NCBI GenBank assembly: GCA_900104495.1 | Contig: FMXS01000010.1 | Span: forward strand, 1 to 64,000 | DNA: 64,000 bases | Direction of reading: 5' to 3' | From: Ruminococcaceae bacterium FB2012 | GTDB lineage: Bacteria > Bacillota > Clostridia > Oscillospirales > Ruminococcaceae | Shown here: positions 23,288-32,239 of the stretch, piece after piece | Numbering within the stretch: the first letter of the stretch is position 1 | How the letters are laid out: every line of letters begins with the position of its first letter | Notes under the pieces: model-generated | The model's database searches: none | Seen by the model: only the letters and a program-made list of their open reading frames with translations | What the model was told of the DNA's origin: nothing | Made by a program: the position numbers and the translations under genes

Positions 23288-24376
23288 GTGATCCTTGAGG
23301 GAGAATTGAAACAGAAGGCCGAGACTGCGCTGGCGCTTTCTACGCTGGCTTATCTGCCGGAGCTGGCCCGGGGAGGTTATCACTTTGTGGGAGAATTTTT
23401 GGACAGCTATCTCTCCGCTACGAAGGCGGAAAGGCCGACCACGATGTTCGACGGCCTTTGCTCCGACGAGCGCTCCGGGACCGTCCGGGCCATAAGGCGG
23501 ATGCGGTGCGACCCGCGTATCTGCGGGCTCCGAATCGTTTACGACTCCCACTCCGGCGACCGATTCAACAGCTTTTGCTGCGTGGACGGGAGCAGGGAAG
23601 TCTTTGTGATCTTCGGCGGGAATTACCGCATCGGCGACTACACTTCCGCCTACGGCGCCGTCAGCAGCTGGCGGGACAACTTTTTCGGAGCGGCGGACGT
23701 CCGCACCGCCGAGCAGCGGGAGGCCCTTGATTTCTATGACCGCGCCCTTGCCGCCGCCAAGGCTTCGCTGCCCCGCGGGAGCGCCCTTTCCGTGACCGTG
23801 GCGGGGCATTCCAAAGGCGGGAATTTCGCTCAGTACGTCACCCTTTTCCGCAGCAGTGTGGACAGATGTTTCTCCTTTGACGGCCAGGGTTTCTCCGAGG
23901 GCTTCGTGAGCCGCTATGCCGAAGTCATCGGACGCCGGAGCAGTCGGATAATAAGCATCCTTCCGGGACGGAGCATCGTGGGAGCGTCCCTGACGCCGCT
24001 GTACGGCGCGGAGCGGCTCTATGTACGGGCGGAGCTGCCGGGAGTGCGGATGACTGCGATCCACTGTCACATCCCCACGTCATTGGCCGATGAAAAGGGG
24101 CATCTCCGACAGTTTGAAAAGGGTCCCTCGCTGATGTCACGGACGGTCAGCCTGCTGTCCGCGGGGACGGTGCGGACGGCCCGAAAGCTGCCTTTTATCA
24201 ATGTCCGTCGGGGACTGGGCCGCATCGGCGCAGCGATACAGTACACCTTCAAAGAGGAGCCCCGGCGGGGTCTGCGGGAGCTGCGTTCCCCGGACGCCCT
24301 CGGACTGCTGGGCGCGGCTCTGCTGCGGCTGCCCTTCGACTTCCTCCGGGCAATTTTTCGGAGTGAGGAGCCGTAA
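23288..24376 (+). CDS. DUF2974 (Mbeg1-like) alpha/beta hydrolase family protein
   Basis: A 362-residue protein. The start GTG is chosen because GGGAGGTGAGA lies directly upstream; an ATG eight codons earlier has no site. The nucleophile motif GHSKGGN near residue 175 is the lipase-type G-x-S-x-G and is typical of the DUF2974 group. A strand with FVIFGGNYRIGDY near 115 gives the oxyanion-side loop, and SFDGQGFSEGF follows the nucleophile. No signal peptide is present, so it acts in the cytoplasm or at the membrane. The natural substrate of the family is unknown. Codon use is GC-rich, unlike the island to its left. Confidence 0.8.
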   Translation: MILEGELKQKAETALALSTLAYLPELARGGYHFVGEFLDSYLSATKAERPTTMFDGLCSDERSGTVRAIRRMRCDPRICGLRIVYDSHSGDRFNSFCCVDGSREVFVIFGGNYRIGDYTSAYGAVSSWRDNFFGAADVRTAEQREALDFYDRALAAAKASLPRGSALSVTVAGHSKGGNFAQYVTLFRSSVDRCFSFDGQGFSEGFVSRYAEVIGRRSSRIISILPGRSIVGASLTPLYGAERLYVRAELPGVRMTAIHCHIPTSLADEKGHLRQFEKGPSLMSRTVSLLSAGTVRTARKLPFINVRRGLGRIGAAIQYTFKEEPRRGLRELRSPDALGLLGAALLRLPFDFLRAIFRSEEP

Positions 24377-24381
24377 AAAGA

Positions 24382-24410
24382 TTGACTTTGTTTTACTGAT
24401 GTGGTATAAT
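24382..24410 (+). promoter_or_regulatory. SigmaA-type promoter of the cytidylate-kinase-like gene
   Basis: TTGACT at 24382-24387, a 17-bp spacer and TATAAT at 24405-24410, leaving a leader of about 110 bases before the ATG. The leader has a small hairpin (GCCGTGAAGCGGC) of unknown role. Confidence 0.8.
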
Positions 24411-24528
24411 TGATACATAGGACCGGGATTGTATGACGCCGTGAAGCGGCTTGACGAAGTAAAAGGATCTCTGCCGCTCGGTCACGGGCGGAGCTGATAT
24501 GTAAAAACACATTTGAGGAGGGCTCAGA

Positions 24529-25128
24529 ATGTCAAAGATAAATGTTGTCGCCATAGAAAGACAGTATTGCAGCGGAGGAAGCGAGATCGGCAAAAAGACC
24601 GCCGAACTGCTGAACGTTCCCTGCTACGACCGCGAGATCGTGGATCAAGCCGCTGAAAGGCTTAATATTTCTCCCGATGAGATCCGCAAGTTCGAGGAGT
24701 GGGTGATGAATCCATTAAAGGCGCAGCTTCATCTCCGCCGTGAGAATCAGCTGGATATGTTTGAGAAGGTGTTCGCCGCCGAGACAGAGATCATCGCCGA
24801 ATACGCCCGTAAGGGTCCCTGTGTCATCGTCGGAAGATGCGCGGGATACATCCTTAAGAACCTCACCCGCACGCTGAAGGTCTACATTTATGCCACGCAG
24901 GAAAGCCGCCGCGCCCGTGCCGTGGACGAGCACGGCATCGCCTTTGACGAGACCGACAACGTCCTCAAGCGCTACGACAAAAAGCGCGGGGACTATTTCA
25001 ACGTCAACACCCGTCAGAACTGGTCTTCGATGCAGACCTATGATATCTGCCTCAACAGCACCGCTCTCGGCATCGAGGGCTGCGCCAAAACGATCTGCGA
25101 TATGGTCAGAGCTTCGGAAAACAAGTGA
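24529..25128 (+). CDS. Cytidylate kinase-like family protein
   Basis: A 199-residue protein with GAGGAGG before the ATG. It matches the cytidylate-kinase-like family of Firmicutes: N-terminal VVAIERQYCSGGSEIGKKTA in place of a classical P-loop (GxxxSGGxxIGxxxA), LNVPCYDREIVDQAAERL, CVIVGRCAGYIL in the core and TRTLKVYIYA, with a lid region and a C-terminal helix. The family phosphorylates or binds nucleotides, but the exact substrate is not established. It is not the main Cmk, which is longer and differently organised. Confidence 0.85.
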   Translation: MSKINVVAIERQYCSGGSEIGKKTAELLNVPCYDREIVDQAAERLNISPDEIRKFEEWVMNPLKAQLHLRRENQLDMFEKVFAAETEIIAEYARKGPCVIVGRCAGYILKNLTRTLKVYIYATQESRRARAVDEHGIAFDETDNVLKRYDKKRGDYFNVNTRQNWSSMQTYDICLNSTALGIEGCAKTICDMVRASENK

Positions 25129-25142
25129 TTTTTCTCCGAGGC

Positions 25143-25171
25143 TTGACAAGCCGGTCTCTTTATGCTATAAT
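25143..25171 (+). promoter_or_regulatory. SigmaA-type promoter of the T-box operon
   Basis: TTGACA at 25143-25148, a 17-bp spacer and TATAAT at 25166-25171. Confidence 0.85.
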
Positions 25172-25184
25172 ATCTGATAATAAC

Positions 25185-25441
25185 CTAAATGCAGTGATAC
25201 CGGAGAAGTAATCCGCATTGCCGAGCAAAGAGAGCGCCCGTCTGGTGAAAGGGCGAGGAGGCGTGCCGACGAATACACCGGGGGAGCAGGCTGTCAAGAA
25301 AGTCCGGGTGTGTTTTTTCGGACAAAGGCAGTCCGGCGGCGGCCGTTAAAGCGCAAGAGGCAGCAGGCTCACGGGCTTGCTGTGAACGAGGTGGTACCGC
25401 GATAGATTCGCCCTCCGATGCAGTCATCGGAGGGCTTTTTC
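25185..25441 (+). promoter_or_regulatory. Tyrosine T-box riboswitch leader with terminator
   Basis: The highly conserved T-box sequence GAACGAGGTGGTACCGCG is at 25384-25401 and is followed by the terminator stem CCCTCCGATG / CATCGGAGGG and a T-run (25411-25441). In stem I, GAATACACC places a TAC codon at 25274-25276, so the leader should sense uncharged tRNA-Tyr. This agrees with tyrS lying in the controlled operon. When tRNA-Tyr is uncharged the antiterminator forms and the operon is read. Confidence 0.92.
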
Positions 25442-25484
25442 ATTCGGGGGTGAGGTCACGAACGACTGGAAAACTACGCTGGCA

Positions 25485-26312
25485 GTGGTGCTTACCGTCG
25501 GTTTCGGCGGGGCTGTTTTATTGCAGACCCAAGGTATTGCACCCTATTGGGCTATACCTATCGCCGCTGTGGTGGCGGCGGTAATGGGCATTTCCGCTTA
25601 TTTCGATCACCGCGCCAACAAGAAGTCCTTCAAGGAAGCGGAGAATTTCAAGGCGGGATATGCCTTTAAAGATCCCCGGGAGGAGGAGAAGTACCGGCGC
25701 TGGATCCAAAAGGACCGCAGACAGCCTCCCGCGGGGTCAATGCTTTCCGATATTATCTCCCGATACCGTTCGGCGCGCATAGCGGCTTATCTTTTCGGTG
25801 TGCTGGGACTGGGACTTATAGAGTTTATCCTGTTTCAGGAAAAGAGCGAAGGCAAAGGCGAGCCGGCGGTGATGTATCTCGTCCTCGGCGGGATGATACT
25901 GCTTTTGTATCTTGCGGTGTCCGGCATCGTGGGCATCAAGGCAAGACGGCTCTACGGAAGGCTGTCCGAACGTCCCGACTTTATGAACATCGAACGGAGC
26001 TACACCGAAGGCTTTGTGGTGGGGCTTCCGAGAAGCTGTATTAACATCGGCAGCGAGTATATCACCCTTATCCTTCCAAGAGCGGTGATACCGCTGAAAC
26101 GCAGCGAGATCGTCCGTGTCTGCCGAGCAGACGTGCTGACGGCGTACTATACCAATTCGATCTATTCGGGCAGCAAGGACAGCTATTTCATAAAGCTGTA
26201 TACCGATTCGGCAGAGTACCGCGTGCAGCTGAAAAAGTTCACGATGATATATGCCTACGACATTCTCAAAGCATCCGGCCTGCCGTCGGACGATACCATT
26301 GATATGCGCTGA
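25485..26312 (+). CDS. Membrane protein of unknown function in the Tyr T-box operon
   Basis: A protein of about 275 residues, with the start uncertain: GTG 25485 is given, but the frame is open upstream through TNDWKTTLAVV and the better ribosome site GGGGGTGAGG lies near 25450. A hydrophobic N-terminal helix pair (residues 1-37) is followed by a charged loop, then helices near 98-112 and 130-150, and a C-terminal domain with beta strands (ITLILPRAVIPLKRSEIV), like a PH-type or YcxB-like domain. It starts right after the T-box terminator, so tyrosine starvation should induce it together with tyrS. The family was not identified. Confidence 0.7.
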   Translation: MVLTVGFGGAVLLQTQGIAPYWAIPIAAVVAAVMGISAYFDHRANKKSFKEAENFKAGYAFKDPREEEKYRRWIQKDRRQPPAGSMLSDIISRYRSARIAAYLFGVLGLGLIEFILFQEKSEGKGEPAVMYLVLGGMILLLYLAVSGIVGIKARRLYGRLSERPDFMNIERSYTEGFVVGLPRSCINIGSEYITLILPRAVIPLKRSEIVRVCRADVLTAYYTNSIYSGSKDSYFIKLYTDSAEYRVQLKKFTMIYAYDILKASGLPSDDTIDMR

Positions 26313-26395
26313 ACGGCGGGAGCCGTCACGGAGAAATTGACAGACAGGAAATTTCTGCTGCAATAAATATAAAAATTAAAACGGAGGAAATCAAA

Positions 26396-27613
26396 ATGAC
26401 TTGTTACGAAGAACTCGTAAGACGCGGGCTTATCGCCCAGGTCACGGACGAAAAAGAGATCAGCAATATGATCGACAACGGCAAGGCCACCTTCTACATC
26501 GGCTTTGACCCCACCGCCGACAGCCTTCACGTCGGCCACTTCATGGCTCTCTGCCTGATGAAGAGACTTCAGATGGCGGGCAACAAGCCTATCGCCCTTC
26601 TGGGCGGCGGCACCGGCATGATCGGCGACCCTTCCGGCAAGACGGATATGCGCAAGATGCTCACCAAGGAAACTATCGAGCATAACGTTGAATGCTTCAA
26701 GAAGCAGATGAGCCGCTTCATCGACTTCTCCGACGGGAAGGCCCTTGTGGTCAACAACGCCGACTGGCTGCTGAACCTTAACTACATCGACGTTCTGCGC
26801 GAAGTGGGCGCCTGCTTCTCGGTGAACAAGATGCTCACCTTTGAGTGCTACAAGCAGCGCATGGAGCGTGGCCTGACCTTCCTGGAGTTCAACTACATGA
26901 TAATGCAGAGCTACGACTTCTACAAGCTCTACACCGACTACGGCTGCAATATGCAGTTCGGCGGCGACGACCAGTGGGCAAATATGCTGGGCGGCACCGA
27001 GCTTATCCGCAAGAAGCTGGGCAAGGATGCTCACGCTATGACGATCACTCTGCTGCTCAACTCCGAGGGCAAGAAAATGGGCAAGACCGAAAAGGGCGCT
27101 GTTTGGCTCGACCCCGAAAAGACCTCGCCCTACGATTTCTTCCAGTACTGGAGAAACGTGGCGGACGCCGATGTTATCAAGTGTCTGAAAATGCTGACCT
27201 TCGTGCCTATCGAGGAGATCGAGGAAATGGAGAAGACCATGGAAGGCGCACAGTTCAACAAGGCCAAGGAGCTGCTGGCTTACGAGCTTACCAAGCTGGT
27301 ACACGGCAAGGAGGAGGCCGACAAGGCTCTTGACGCTGCCAAGGCGCTCTTCGGCGCAGGCTCCGACAGCGCGGATATGCCCACCACAGTTATCCCCGCG
27401 GCCGACCTCACAGACGGCGGCATGAACATCCTGGAGCTGCTGGTGCGCTGCAAGCTGGCGCCCTCCAACAGCGAAGCAAGACGTCTTGTGACACAGAACG
27501 GCATCTCGGTAAACGATGCCAAGTTCACCGACCCCAAGGGCAGCGTTTTCCTGGAGGAGCCCGTCATCATCAAGAAGGGCAAGAAGGTGTTCCACAAGGT
27601 CACGGTGGAATAA
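26396..27613 (+). CDS. tyrS: Tyrosyl-tRNA synthetase
   Basis: A 405-residue class Ic synthetase that charges tRNA-Tyr in the cytoplasm. The HIGH-type motif HVGHF is at residues 45-49, the ATP site GGGTGMIGDPSGK near 66-78, the tyrosine pocket YDFYKLYTDYGC and QFGGDDQW in the middle, and the KMSKS-type loop KMGKT near 226-230. A C-terminal S4 RNA-binding domain begins near residue 340 (LVRCKLAPSNSEARRLV). The start has CGGAGG eight bases upstream. It follows the T-box and the unknown membrane protein in one operon and ends in a terminator shared with the convergent gene. Confidence 0.95.
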   Translation: MTCYEELVRRGLIAQVTDEKEISNMIDNGKATFYIGFDPTADSLHVGHFMALCLMKRLQMAGNKPIALLGGGTGMIGDPSGKTDMRKMLTKETIEHNVECFKKQMSRFIDFSDGKALVVNNADWLLNLNYIDVLREVGACFSVNKMLTFECYKQRMERGLTFLEFNYMIMQSYDFYKLYTDYGCNMQFGGDDQWANMLGGTELIRKKLGKDAHAMTITLLLNSEGKKMGKTEKGAVWLDPEKTSPYDFFQYWRNVADADVIKCLKMLTFVPIEEIEEMEKTMEGAQFNKAKELLAYELTKLVHGKEEADKALDAAKALFGAGSDSADMPTTVIPAADLTDGGMNILELLVRCKLAPSNSEARRLVTQNGISVNDAKFTDPKGSVFLEEPVIIKKGKKVFHKVTVE

Positions 27614-27625
27614 ACGAATAAACAG

Positions 27626-27665
27626 AAAGCATTCCCGCTCCGCAGAGGAGGGGAATGCTTTTTTA
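27626..27665. terminator. Bidirectional terminator between tyrS and the GT-C-type gene
   Basis: Stem AAGCATTCCC / GGGAATGCTT with TTTTTT on the plus side and CTTTCTG on the minus side. It lies between convergent genes. Confidence 0.8.
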
Positions 27666-29288
27666 GTTCAGCCTGTAAAGTATTGCTTTGGTGTTCATCA
27701 CCGAGAGAGTCCCTTCCGCCGTTCGGGAGCGTCCCGCGCAGAAGGATTCGAGGGCGGTGTTGCCTTCGGCTATGCTTTCCGGGATAAGGATGAAGTCTAT
27801 ACTTCGTCCTTCGATAGCGGGCAGGTCCTCGGAGAATGCCGTTTCCTCGGTGACGAATACGCTGTCCGCACCGATGAAGATTTCCGACAGGCAGGTCAGC
27901 ATCCATTCGCTGTCGTCGGGAAGAACAGCCGCGCAGACCTTTCCTTCGGTGAGAGCGGCTGCGTCAATGTCCCGGGGATCGTTTCTGTAAAGCAGTTCGT
28001 CGGAAGCGAAGATGTTGGAGCAAATCACCGCCGCCGCCGCGACGGCTCCCGCCGCCCGCAGGGGATGCGCTCCCGGTTTCGGGATAAGCCTTACGGCCCT
28101 TGTCACCGCCCATATCAGAAGGATGCACAGCCCCGGGAACAGGCAGAAAACGTATCTCAGGCTCGCTTCGCCCATGACTTCCAACTCGGTCTTGTAAGCC
28201 GCCGCCAGCACAAGTCCCAGCGAGGTGATGACTATGAACAGCGGCATGAAATTCATATCCCCGGTTTTGCCTTCACCCTTAGCAGGGGAGTACCTGCACC
28301 TCCAAAAGGATACTGACGATGCAATGATAAGCAGCCCGGCAATGACAGCCGCCGCGATGCCTCCGGCTCCAGTTTGAGCGGCGGACATCTCTCCCGCCAG
28401 TTCTGAAACGGCAGCGGGCATATCAAGGGGCTTTTCCCGGAAGGGAGTGTATTCGGTGATATGCCGCAGGGCAGAGGGCCACACGGCGAAGTAAAGCCCC
28501 AGCACCGCCGTTTCCGAAAAGCCGTATATAAGCATCCGCCAGATCTGTTTGGTGAAGAGCATCCACAGGCAGATGCAGCCGGTGAGGAGCCCGGCGATCA
28601 CAATGCCGAAATAGTGGGTCATAAACATTGCAAAGGATACGGCAAGTATGGGCGGCAGGGAAGTTTTAAGCTCCCGCCTTGAGTACAGCTTGGCGGTGAA
28701 GTACAGGAGCATCACTGTCAGCATAGTCAGCAGGGAATACTGTCTGATGAAGGTAAAGGTGTAAAGCGCCGCTCTCGCTCCGCCGTAAAGGACGCAGACC
28801 GTCAGCGCGGCGCGGCTGTCTCCGAGGATGAGCCTCGCGGCTTTGAAAAGGAATATCTGCGTGACGGCGAGGAAAATACAGTTCAGTATAAACCCGTACC
28901 CGAAGGAAAAGCTGTCCGGGAACAGTGAGCAGACGGTGTGCAGCAGAAGATAGTAAAGGGGAGGGTGGTGGTCGTAGGTCTGATTCGACCACACCGAGCC
29001 GTAGGCGAAACGCTGACCCTCCTGCACCGTGATGTAGTTGTGAAAGACGCTCCCCGGGACCCATTCCCGAAGATTGATGTAGTCGGACTCCGCGGCCTCG
29101 TCGATGCCCACGCCGGCCCGCTGATAGACGAAGGGCTGATAGTAGCTGTTTGCAAGCCCATAGCTCCAGACCTCGTCCGAGTGGCTCCCACCCTTGACGA
29201 AAGCGAATATAAGCGCCGTCACCATGATCTGAAAGGCGATGATGACCGCCAGTATCACGAAGGTGCGCTTATTGCTTTTCTCTTCCAA
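27663..29288 (-). CDS. GT-C fold membrane glycosyltransferase family protein (GT39-like)
   Basis: A protein of about 541 residues with some ten membrane helices. The start is taken as TTG (LEEKSNKRTF) behind AAAGGAGATG, because an ATG 14 codons earlier lies inside the upstream gene's terminator. After the first helix, SHSDEVWSYGLANSY carries the acidic residue expected in the first periplasmic loop of GT-C enzymes, and TYDHHPPLYYLLLH matches the second conserved loop of dolichyl/undecaprenyl-phosphate mannosyltransferase relatives. The C-terminal 120 residues are an outside soluble domain. It probably transfers a sugar from a polyprenyl carrier to a cell-surface acceptor. The substrate is unknown. 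Confidence 0.75.
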   Translation of the reverse strand: MEEKSNKRTFVILAVIIAFQIMVTALIFAFVKGGSHSDEVWSYGLANSYYQPFVYQRAGVGIDEAAESDYINLREWVPGSVFHNYITVQEGQRFAYGSVWSNQTYDHHPPLYYLLLHTVCSLFPDSFSFGYGFILNCIFLAVTQIFLFKAARLILGDSRAALTVCVLYGGARAALYTFTFIRQYSLLTMLTVMLLYFTAKLYSRRELKTSLPPILAVSFAMFMTHYFGIVIAGLLTGCICLWMLFTKQIWRMLIYGFSETAVLGLYFAVWPSALRHITEYTPFREKPLDMPAAVSELAGEMSAAQTGAGGIAAAVIAGLLIIASSVSFWRCRYSPAKGEGKTGDMNFMPLFIVITSLGLVLAAAYKTELEVMGEASLRYVFCLFPGLCILLIWAVTRAVRLIPKPGAHPLRAAGAVAAAAVICSNIFASDELLYRNDPRDIDAAALTEGKVCAAVLPDDSEWMLTCLSEIFIGADSVFVTEETAFSEDLPAIEGRSIDFILIPESIAEGNTALESFCAGRSRTAEGTLSVMNTKAILYRLN

Positions 29289-29310
29289 GGGGCCGTCATC
29301 TCCTTTCCGT

Positions 29311-29346
29311 GAAAAAATCGGGCAGCGCACTTCTGCACTGCCCGAT
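29311..29346 (-). terminator. Terminator of the zinc-ribbon protein gene
   Basis: Stem ATCGGGCAG / CTGCCCGAT followed on the minus strand by TTTTTTCAC. Confidence 0.8.
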
Positions 29347-29363
29347 ACTGTCAGGTCAAAGCC

Positions 29364-30278
29364 TTATTCCATAAGGGTCTTGCCGCCGCTTACCATCTTG
29401 TACTTGTCATTTCCGAGATAAGCTACAAATATGTCAGCGCCGTCGTTCATGTGGAGGGTATACAGACCCTTGCCTCTTACATCGGTGCTCTTTACGCCCG
29501 AGCCGTTGTATGCGGCTGCCAGCTGGATAGCCTTGTTCAGAACGGCGTCGTCGGTCTCGGCGGAAGCCTGAGACGAGCTGCTGTCGGTGTTGGAGCTGCT
29601 GTCGGTATTGGAGCTGCTGTCGGTATTGGAAGAGCTGTCAGCCTTGGAGCTGCTGTCCGCAGTAGAGGAGCTGTCAGCCGCGGCAGCGGAAGAACTGTCG
29701 GTCTCTGCTACGGAAGAAGTATCGTCGCTTGCCTTGCTCTCAACGACCTCGGGAACGCTCTGTGTATCGTCGCCGGTGCTTTCGGCTACGGAAGCATCTG
29801 CGGGAGCCGCGGACTGTTCGCCGGCCTTGGAGGCGGTCACATCCGCCGCGCTGGAAACTGCAGGATTGAGGGGCTCGGCCTTGGAGTCGCTGCTGCTGCC
29901 GCCGAAGATCTTATATCCGGCGAAGATCGCAACGATAACTACCAGCAGGATGCCCAGCGTGATGATCGCAGCGGTTATGAAGGTCTTCTTTGCGGAGCCT
30001 TCATCGTCATCATCGTCGTCGTCATCGTAATCGTCGTCGTCGTAATCGTCCTCATCATCGTCATCGTAATCGTCGTCGTACTTGGGCTCCTGCTTGGCGG
30101 CCTTAGCAGCCTCAGCCTTGGAGAACACCCTTGTGCGCTCGGCGGAATCGTCATCGGGAACGAATGTGGGCTCGCTGGTCTCCTCATCGTCCTCGGTCAA
30201 GAGATTGTGACAGTATTTACAGAGGATAGCGTCCTCAGATATTTCTTCATGGCAGTAGGGGCAGATTTTTGTGCTCAT
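29364..30278 (-). CDS. Zinc-ribbon membrane protein with poly-Asp and Ser-rich linkers
   Basis: A 304-residue protein. Residues 6-23 form a zinc ribbon (CPYCHEEI and LCKYCHNLL). A run dominated by Asp and Tyr covers about residues 66-92. One membrane helix lies at about 100-122. An outside linker of about 110 residues is built of Ser, Ala, Asp and Thr and contains repeated DSSSNT units. The last 60 residues form a small domain (KAIQLAAAYNGSG, GLYTLHMNDGADIFVAYLG). The layout suggests a sensor or scaffold linking cytoplasm and surface. The Asp run and the Ser repeat are made of near-identical codons and may vary in length. Confidence 0.75.
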   Translation of the reverse strand: MSTKICPYCHEEISEDAILCKYCHNLLTEDDEETSEPTFVPDDDSAERTRVFSKAEAAKAAKQEPKYDDDYDDDDEDDYDDDDYDDDDDDDDEGSAKKTFITAAIITLGILLVVIVAIFAGYKIFGGSSSDSKAEPLNPAVSSAADVTASKAGEQSAAPADASVAESTGDDTQSVPEVVESKASDDTSSVAETDSSSAAAADSSSTADSSSKADSSSNTDSSSNTDSSSNTDSSSSQASAETDDAVLNKAIQLAAAYNGSGVKSTDVRGKGLYTLHMNDGADIFVAYLGNDKYKMVSGGKTLME

Positions 30279-30361
30279 TTTATCCAGATCCTTTCCTTAT
30301 TATGCCTTTCCGCTTGCCGCGGAAAGCGTTGTGAAACACAATATATAGTTCTCTGCCTATA

Positions 30362-30390
30362 ATGATACCACATCTTTCGACAAATTGCAA
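30362..30390 (-). promoter_or_regulatory. Probable promoter of the zinc-ribbon protein gene
   Basis: TTGCAA at 30385-30390, a 17-bp spacer and TATCAT at 30362-30367, 84 bp before the ATG. The remaining AT-rich stretch to 30696 shows only a possible -10 TATAAT near 30642 for the divergent gene. Confidence 0.5.
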
Positions 30391-30696
30391 GTGCTTAATA
30401 AAAAGATTTTTATTTTTAAGCGTAATATAAAATGAATTCTGAGATAGCCGTAAAATTTTATTAAAAAAGACAAACTGCGGGTAAAAAGGGGCTTGCGTAA
30501 TTGAAGGGTACATATTTATGTACTTGATAAGGAAATATTTTTACAGTTTTATTTCATAAAATTGGAAGTGTTCACGAAAAATTAACAAAGAGAGTGCCAA
30601 AAAATGCCTCGGAGATAGTGAAATCCGGATAAATATATGGTATAATCAAATAAGCAAATGCCGTTTCTTTTACGAAAACACAAAAGGAGGATCACT

Positions 30697-31251
30697 ATGG
30701 GACTTTTTGACGATCTGAAAAACAAGGCTGCATCAGCCGTGGGCGCGGTACAGCACAACAAGACCGAAAACATCGTATTTCCGAGGCTGCCGGATACTCT
30801 TGACCAGTTCAGGGCTCTGCCCCAGGCTCAGCTTGCCACTCCCTTCGATACTGCGGCTATGACCGTGCTGGCGCTCTGCTTCTATCCGAAGGACAAGGAC
30901 CTCTCCCTGGCAATGCTGGACTATCTCCGCGGACCGAGACCTCTTTCCGGAATGGACAAGCAGTTCATCCGCGACAGATTCATGGATTCGGATTACGTTC
31001 CCCGCTCCTATTTCAACGGCGCGGTGCCTTCCAACGACTACACCCCTTCTGAGCCCTACACTATCTCCGTGTTTGAGAATCCCTATTCCTACACCGATCA
31101 GAACTATGCCAAGCTCTTTATCAACTCGGGCGGAGCCGACAGCCCCCGCTACGTTCAGCTGAGGCTTGCCAAGGACGGCAAATGGTACCTCTGGGAGCAG
31201 TTCCTGCTTTCGGGCATCCGTCAGCCGGAAAGCTCCAATCCCTGGGCTTAA
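30697..31251 (+). CDS. DUF6935-like cytoplasmic protein
   Basis: A 184-residue protein starting MGLFDDLKNKAASAVGAVQH, with AAAGGAGG eight bases upstream. After a short amphipathic helix come PRLPDTLDQFRALPQAQL, FDTAAMTVLALCFYP, a middle loop with LRGPRPLSGMDKQFIRDRF, and a C-terminal segment WYLWEQFLLSGIRQP. This pattern matches a family common in gut Firmicutes and labelled DUF6935 in databases, as far as I can recall. The function is unknown. No membrane segment or signal is present. A terminator follows at once, so it is a single-gene unit. Confidence 0.7.
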   Translation: MGLFDDLKNKAASAVGAVQHNKTENIVFPRLPDTLDQFRALPQAQLATPFDTAAMTVLALCFYPKDKDLSLAMLDYLRGPRPLSGMDKQFIRDRFMDSDYVPRSYFNGAVPSNDYTPSEPYTISVFENPYSYTDQNYAKLFINSGGADSPRYVQLRLAKDGKWYLWEQFLLSGIRQPESSNPWA

Positions 31252-31263
31252 ACCGATAACATA

Positions 31264-31293
31264 AGGCTGCCTTCATCGGCAGCCTGCATTTTT
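31264..31293 (+). terminator. Terminator of the DUF6935-like gene
   Basis: Stem GGCTGCC / GGCAGCC followed by TGCATTTTTG. Confidence 0.75.
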
Positions 31294-31317
31294 GTGAACC
31301 GATACGGAGTGATTACA

Positions 31318-32163
31318 ATGAAAACAGCGATAGTCGGACTGGGACTTATCGGAGGGTCAATGGCCCGCGCAATTAAAAAGAACACCGGCCACAGCGTTTA
31401 TGCCCTCGACACCGACCGCGAGACGATCACCGCGGCTTTGGCGCAGGAGGTCATCGACGGCAGCATCACCGCCGATGACCTGGGCCGCTTCGACCTGGTG
31501 ATCCTCGGGCTGTGGCCCGAAGCCACGGTCAGCTTCTGCCTGGAAAATCTCGGCAAATTCAAAAAAGGCGGCATCGTCATCGACACCTGCGGCATCAAGA
31601 CTGCCGTGGTGGAAAAGCTGGAGGGCCCCATGAACGAAGCGGGAGTGCGCTTTGTGGGCTGTCATCCCATGGCAGGACGGGAGTATTCCGGCTTCGGTTA
31701 TTCGGTGGACAACCTCTTTGATAACGCCAGCTTTATCATGACTCCCACCGACAGCACGCCTATGTCGGCGGTGCGGGAGGTCTCCCAGCTTGCCTATGAC
31801 ATCGGCTTTGCCAAGTGCGTTATGGCTTCACCGGAGGAACATGACAGGGTCATTGCCTTTACGTCTCAGTTGGCACATATTGTCTCCAGCGCGTATGTCA
31901 AGAGTCCGAACTTGATGGACCAGGCAGGTTTCTCGGCGGGCAGTTTCCGGGATCTTACCCGTGTCGCCAAACTCAACGAGGATATGTGGACCTCGCTGTT
32001 CATGCTCAACCGGGGACCGCTTATCAGCGAGATAACCCACATCATCGAGCATCTGGAGGAATACCGCTCTGCCTTGGAGACCGAGGACAGGGAGCGCCTT
32101 CGGAGCCTCCTGCGGGACGGCAGGATCCTCAAAGAGAAGTCCAACGAGGCCCTGGGGAAATAG
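31318..32163 (+). CDS. tyrA: Prephenate dehydrogenase
   Basis: A 281-residue enzyme that oxidatively decarboxylates prephenate to 4-hydroxyphenylpyruvate in tyrosine synthesis. The start ATG has GGAGTGA eight bases upstream; a GTG eight codons earlier is less likely. The NAD-binding motif is VGLGLIGGSMARAI, the diagnostic GCHPMAGREYSGF lies near residue 115, and the C-terminal helical domain has HDRVIAFTSQLAHIVSSAY and FRDLTRVA. There is no ACT domain or fused chorismate mutase. It lies 3.7 kb from tyrS but has its own unit. No T-box was found in front of it. Confidence 0.92.
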   Translation: MKTAIVGLGLIGGSMARAIKKNTGHSVYALDTDRETITAALAQEVIDGSITADDLGRFDLVILGLWPEATVSFCLENLGKFKKGGIVIDTCGIKTAVVEKLEGPMNEAGVRFVGCHPMAGREYSGFGYSVDNLFDNASFIMTPTDSTPMSAVREVSQLAYDIGFAKCVMASPEEHDRVIAFTSQLAHIVSSAYVKSPNLMDQAGFSAGSFRDLTRVAKLNEDMWTSLFMLNRGPLISEITHIIEHLEEYRSALETEDRERLRSLLRDGRILKEKSNEALGK

Positions 32164-32198
32164 CGGAAACGGACACCCGTCTGCGGGCCGGGCGGGTG

Positions 32199-32227
32199 TT
32201 GACAACCGTTGCCCGATGTGCTATAAT
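32199..32227 (+). promoter_or_regulatory. Promoter of tRNA-Leu(UAA)
   Basis: TTGACA at 32199-32204, a 17-bp spacer and TATAAT at 32222-32227, 13 bp before the tRNA. Confidence 0.85.
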
Positions 32228-32239
32228 TATCAAGGTCGG

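Noticed and set aside
29451..30362. Long plus-strand frames opposite the zinc-ribbon protein gene
   Set aside because: They arise from the repetitive Asp and Ser codons on the other strand and have no ribosome site or protein family character.
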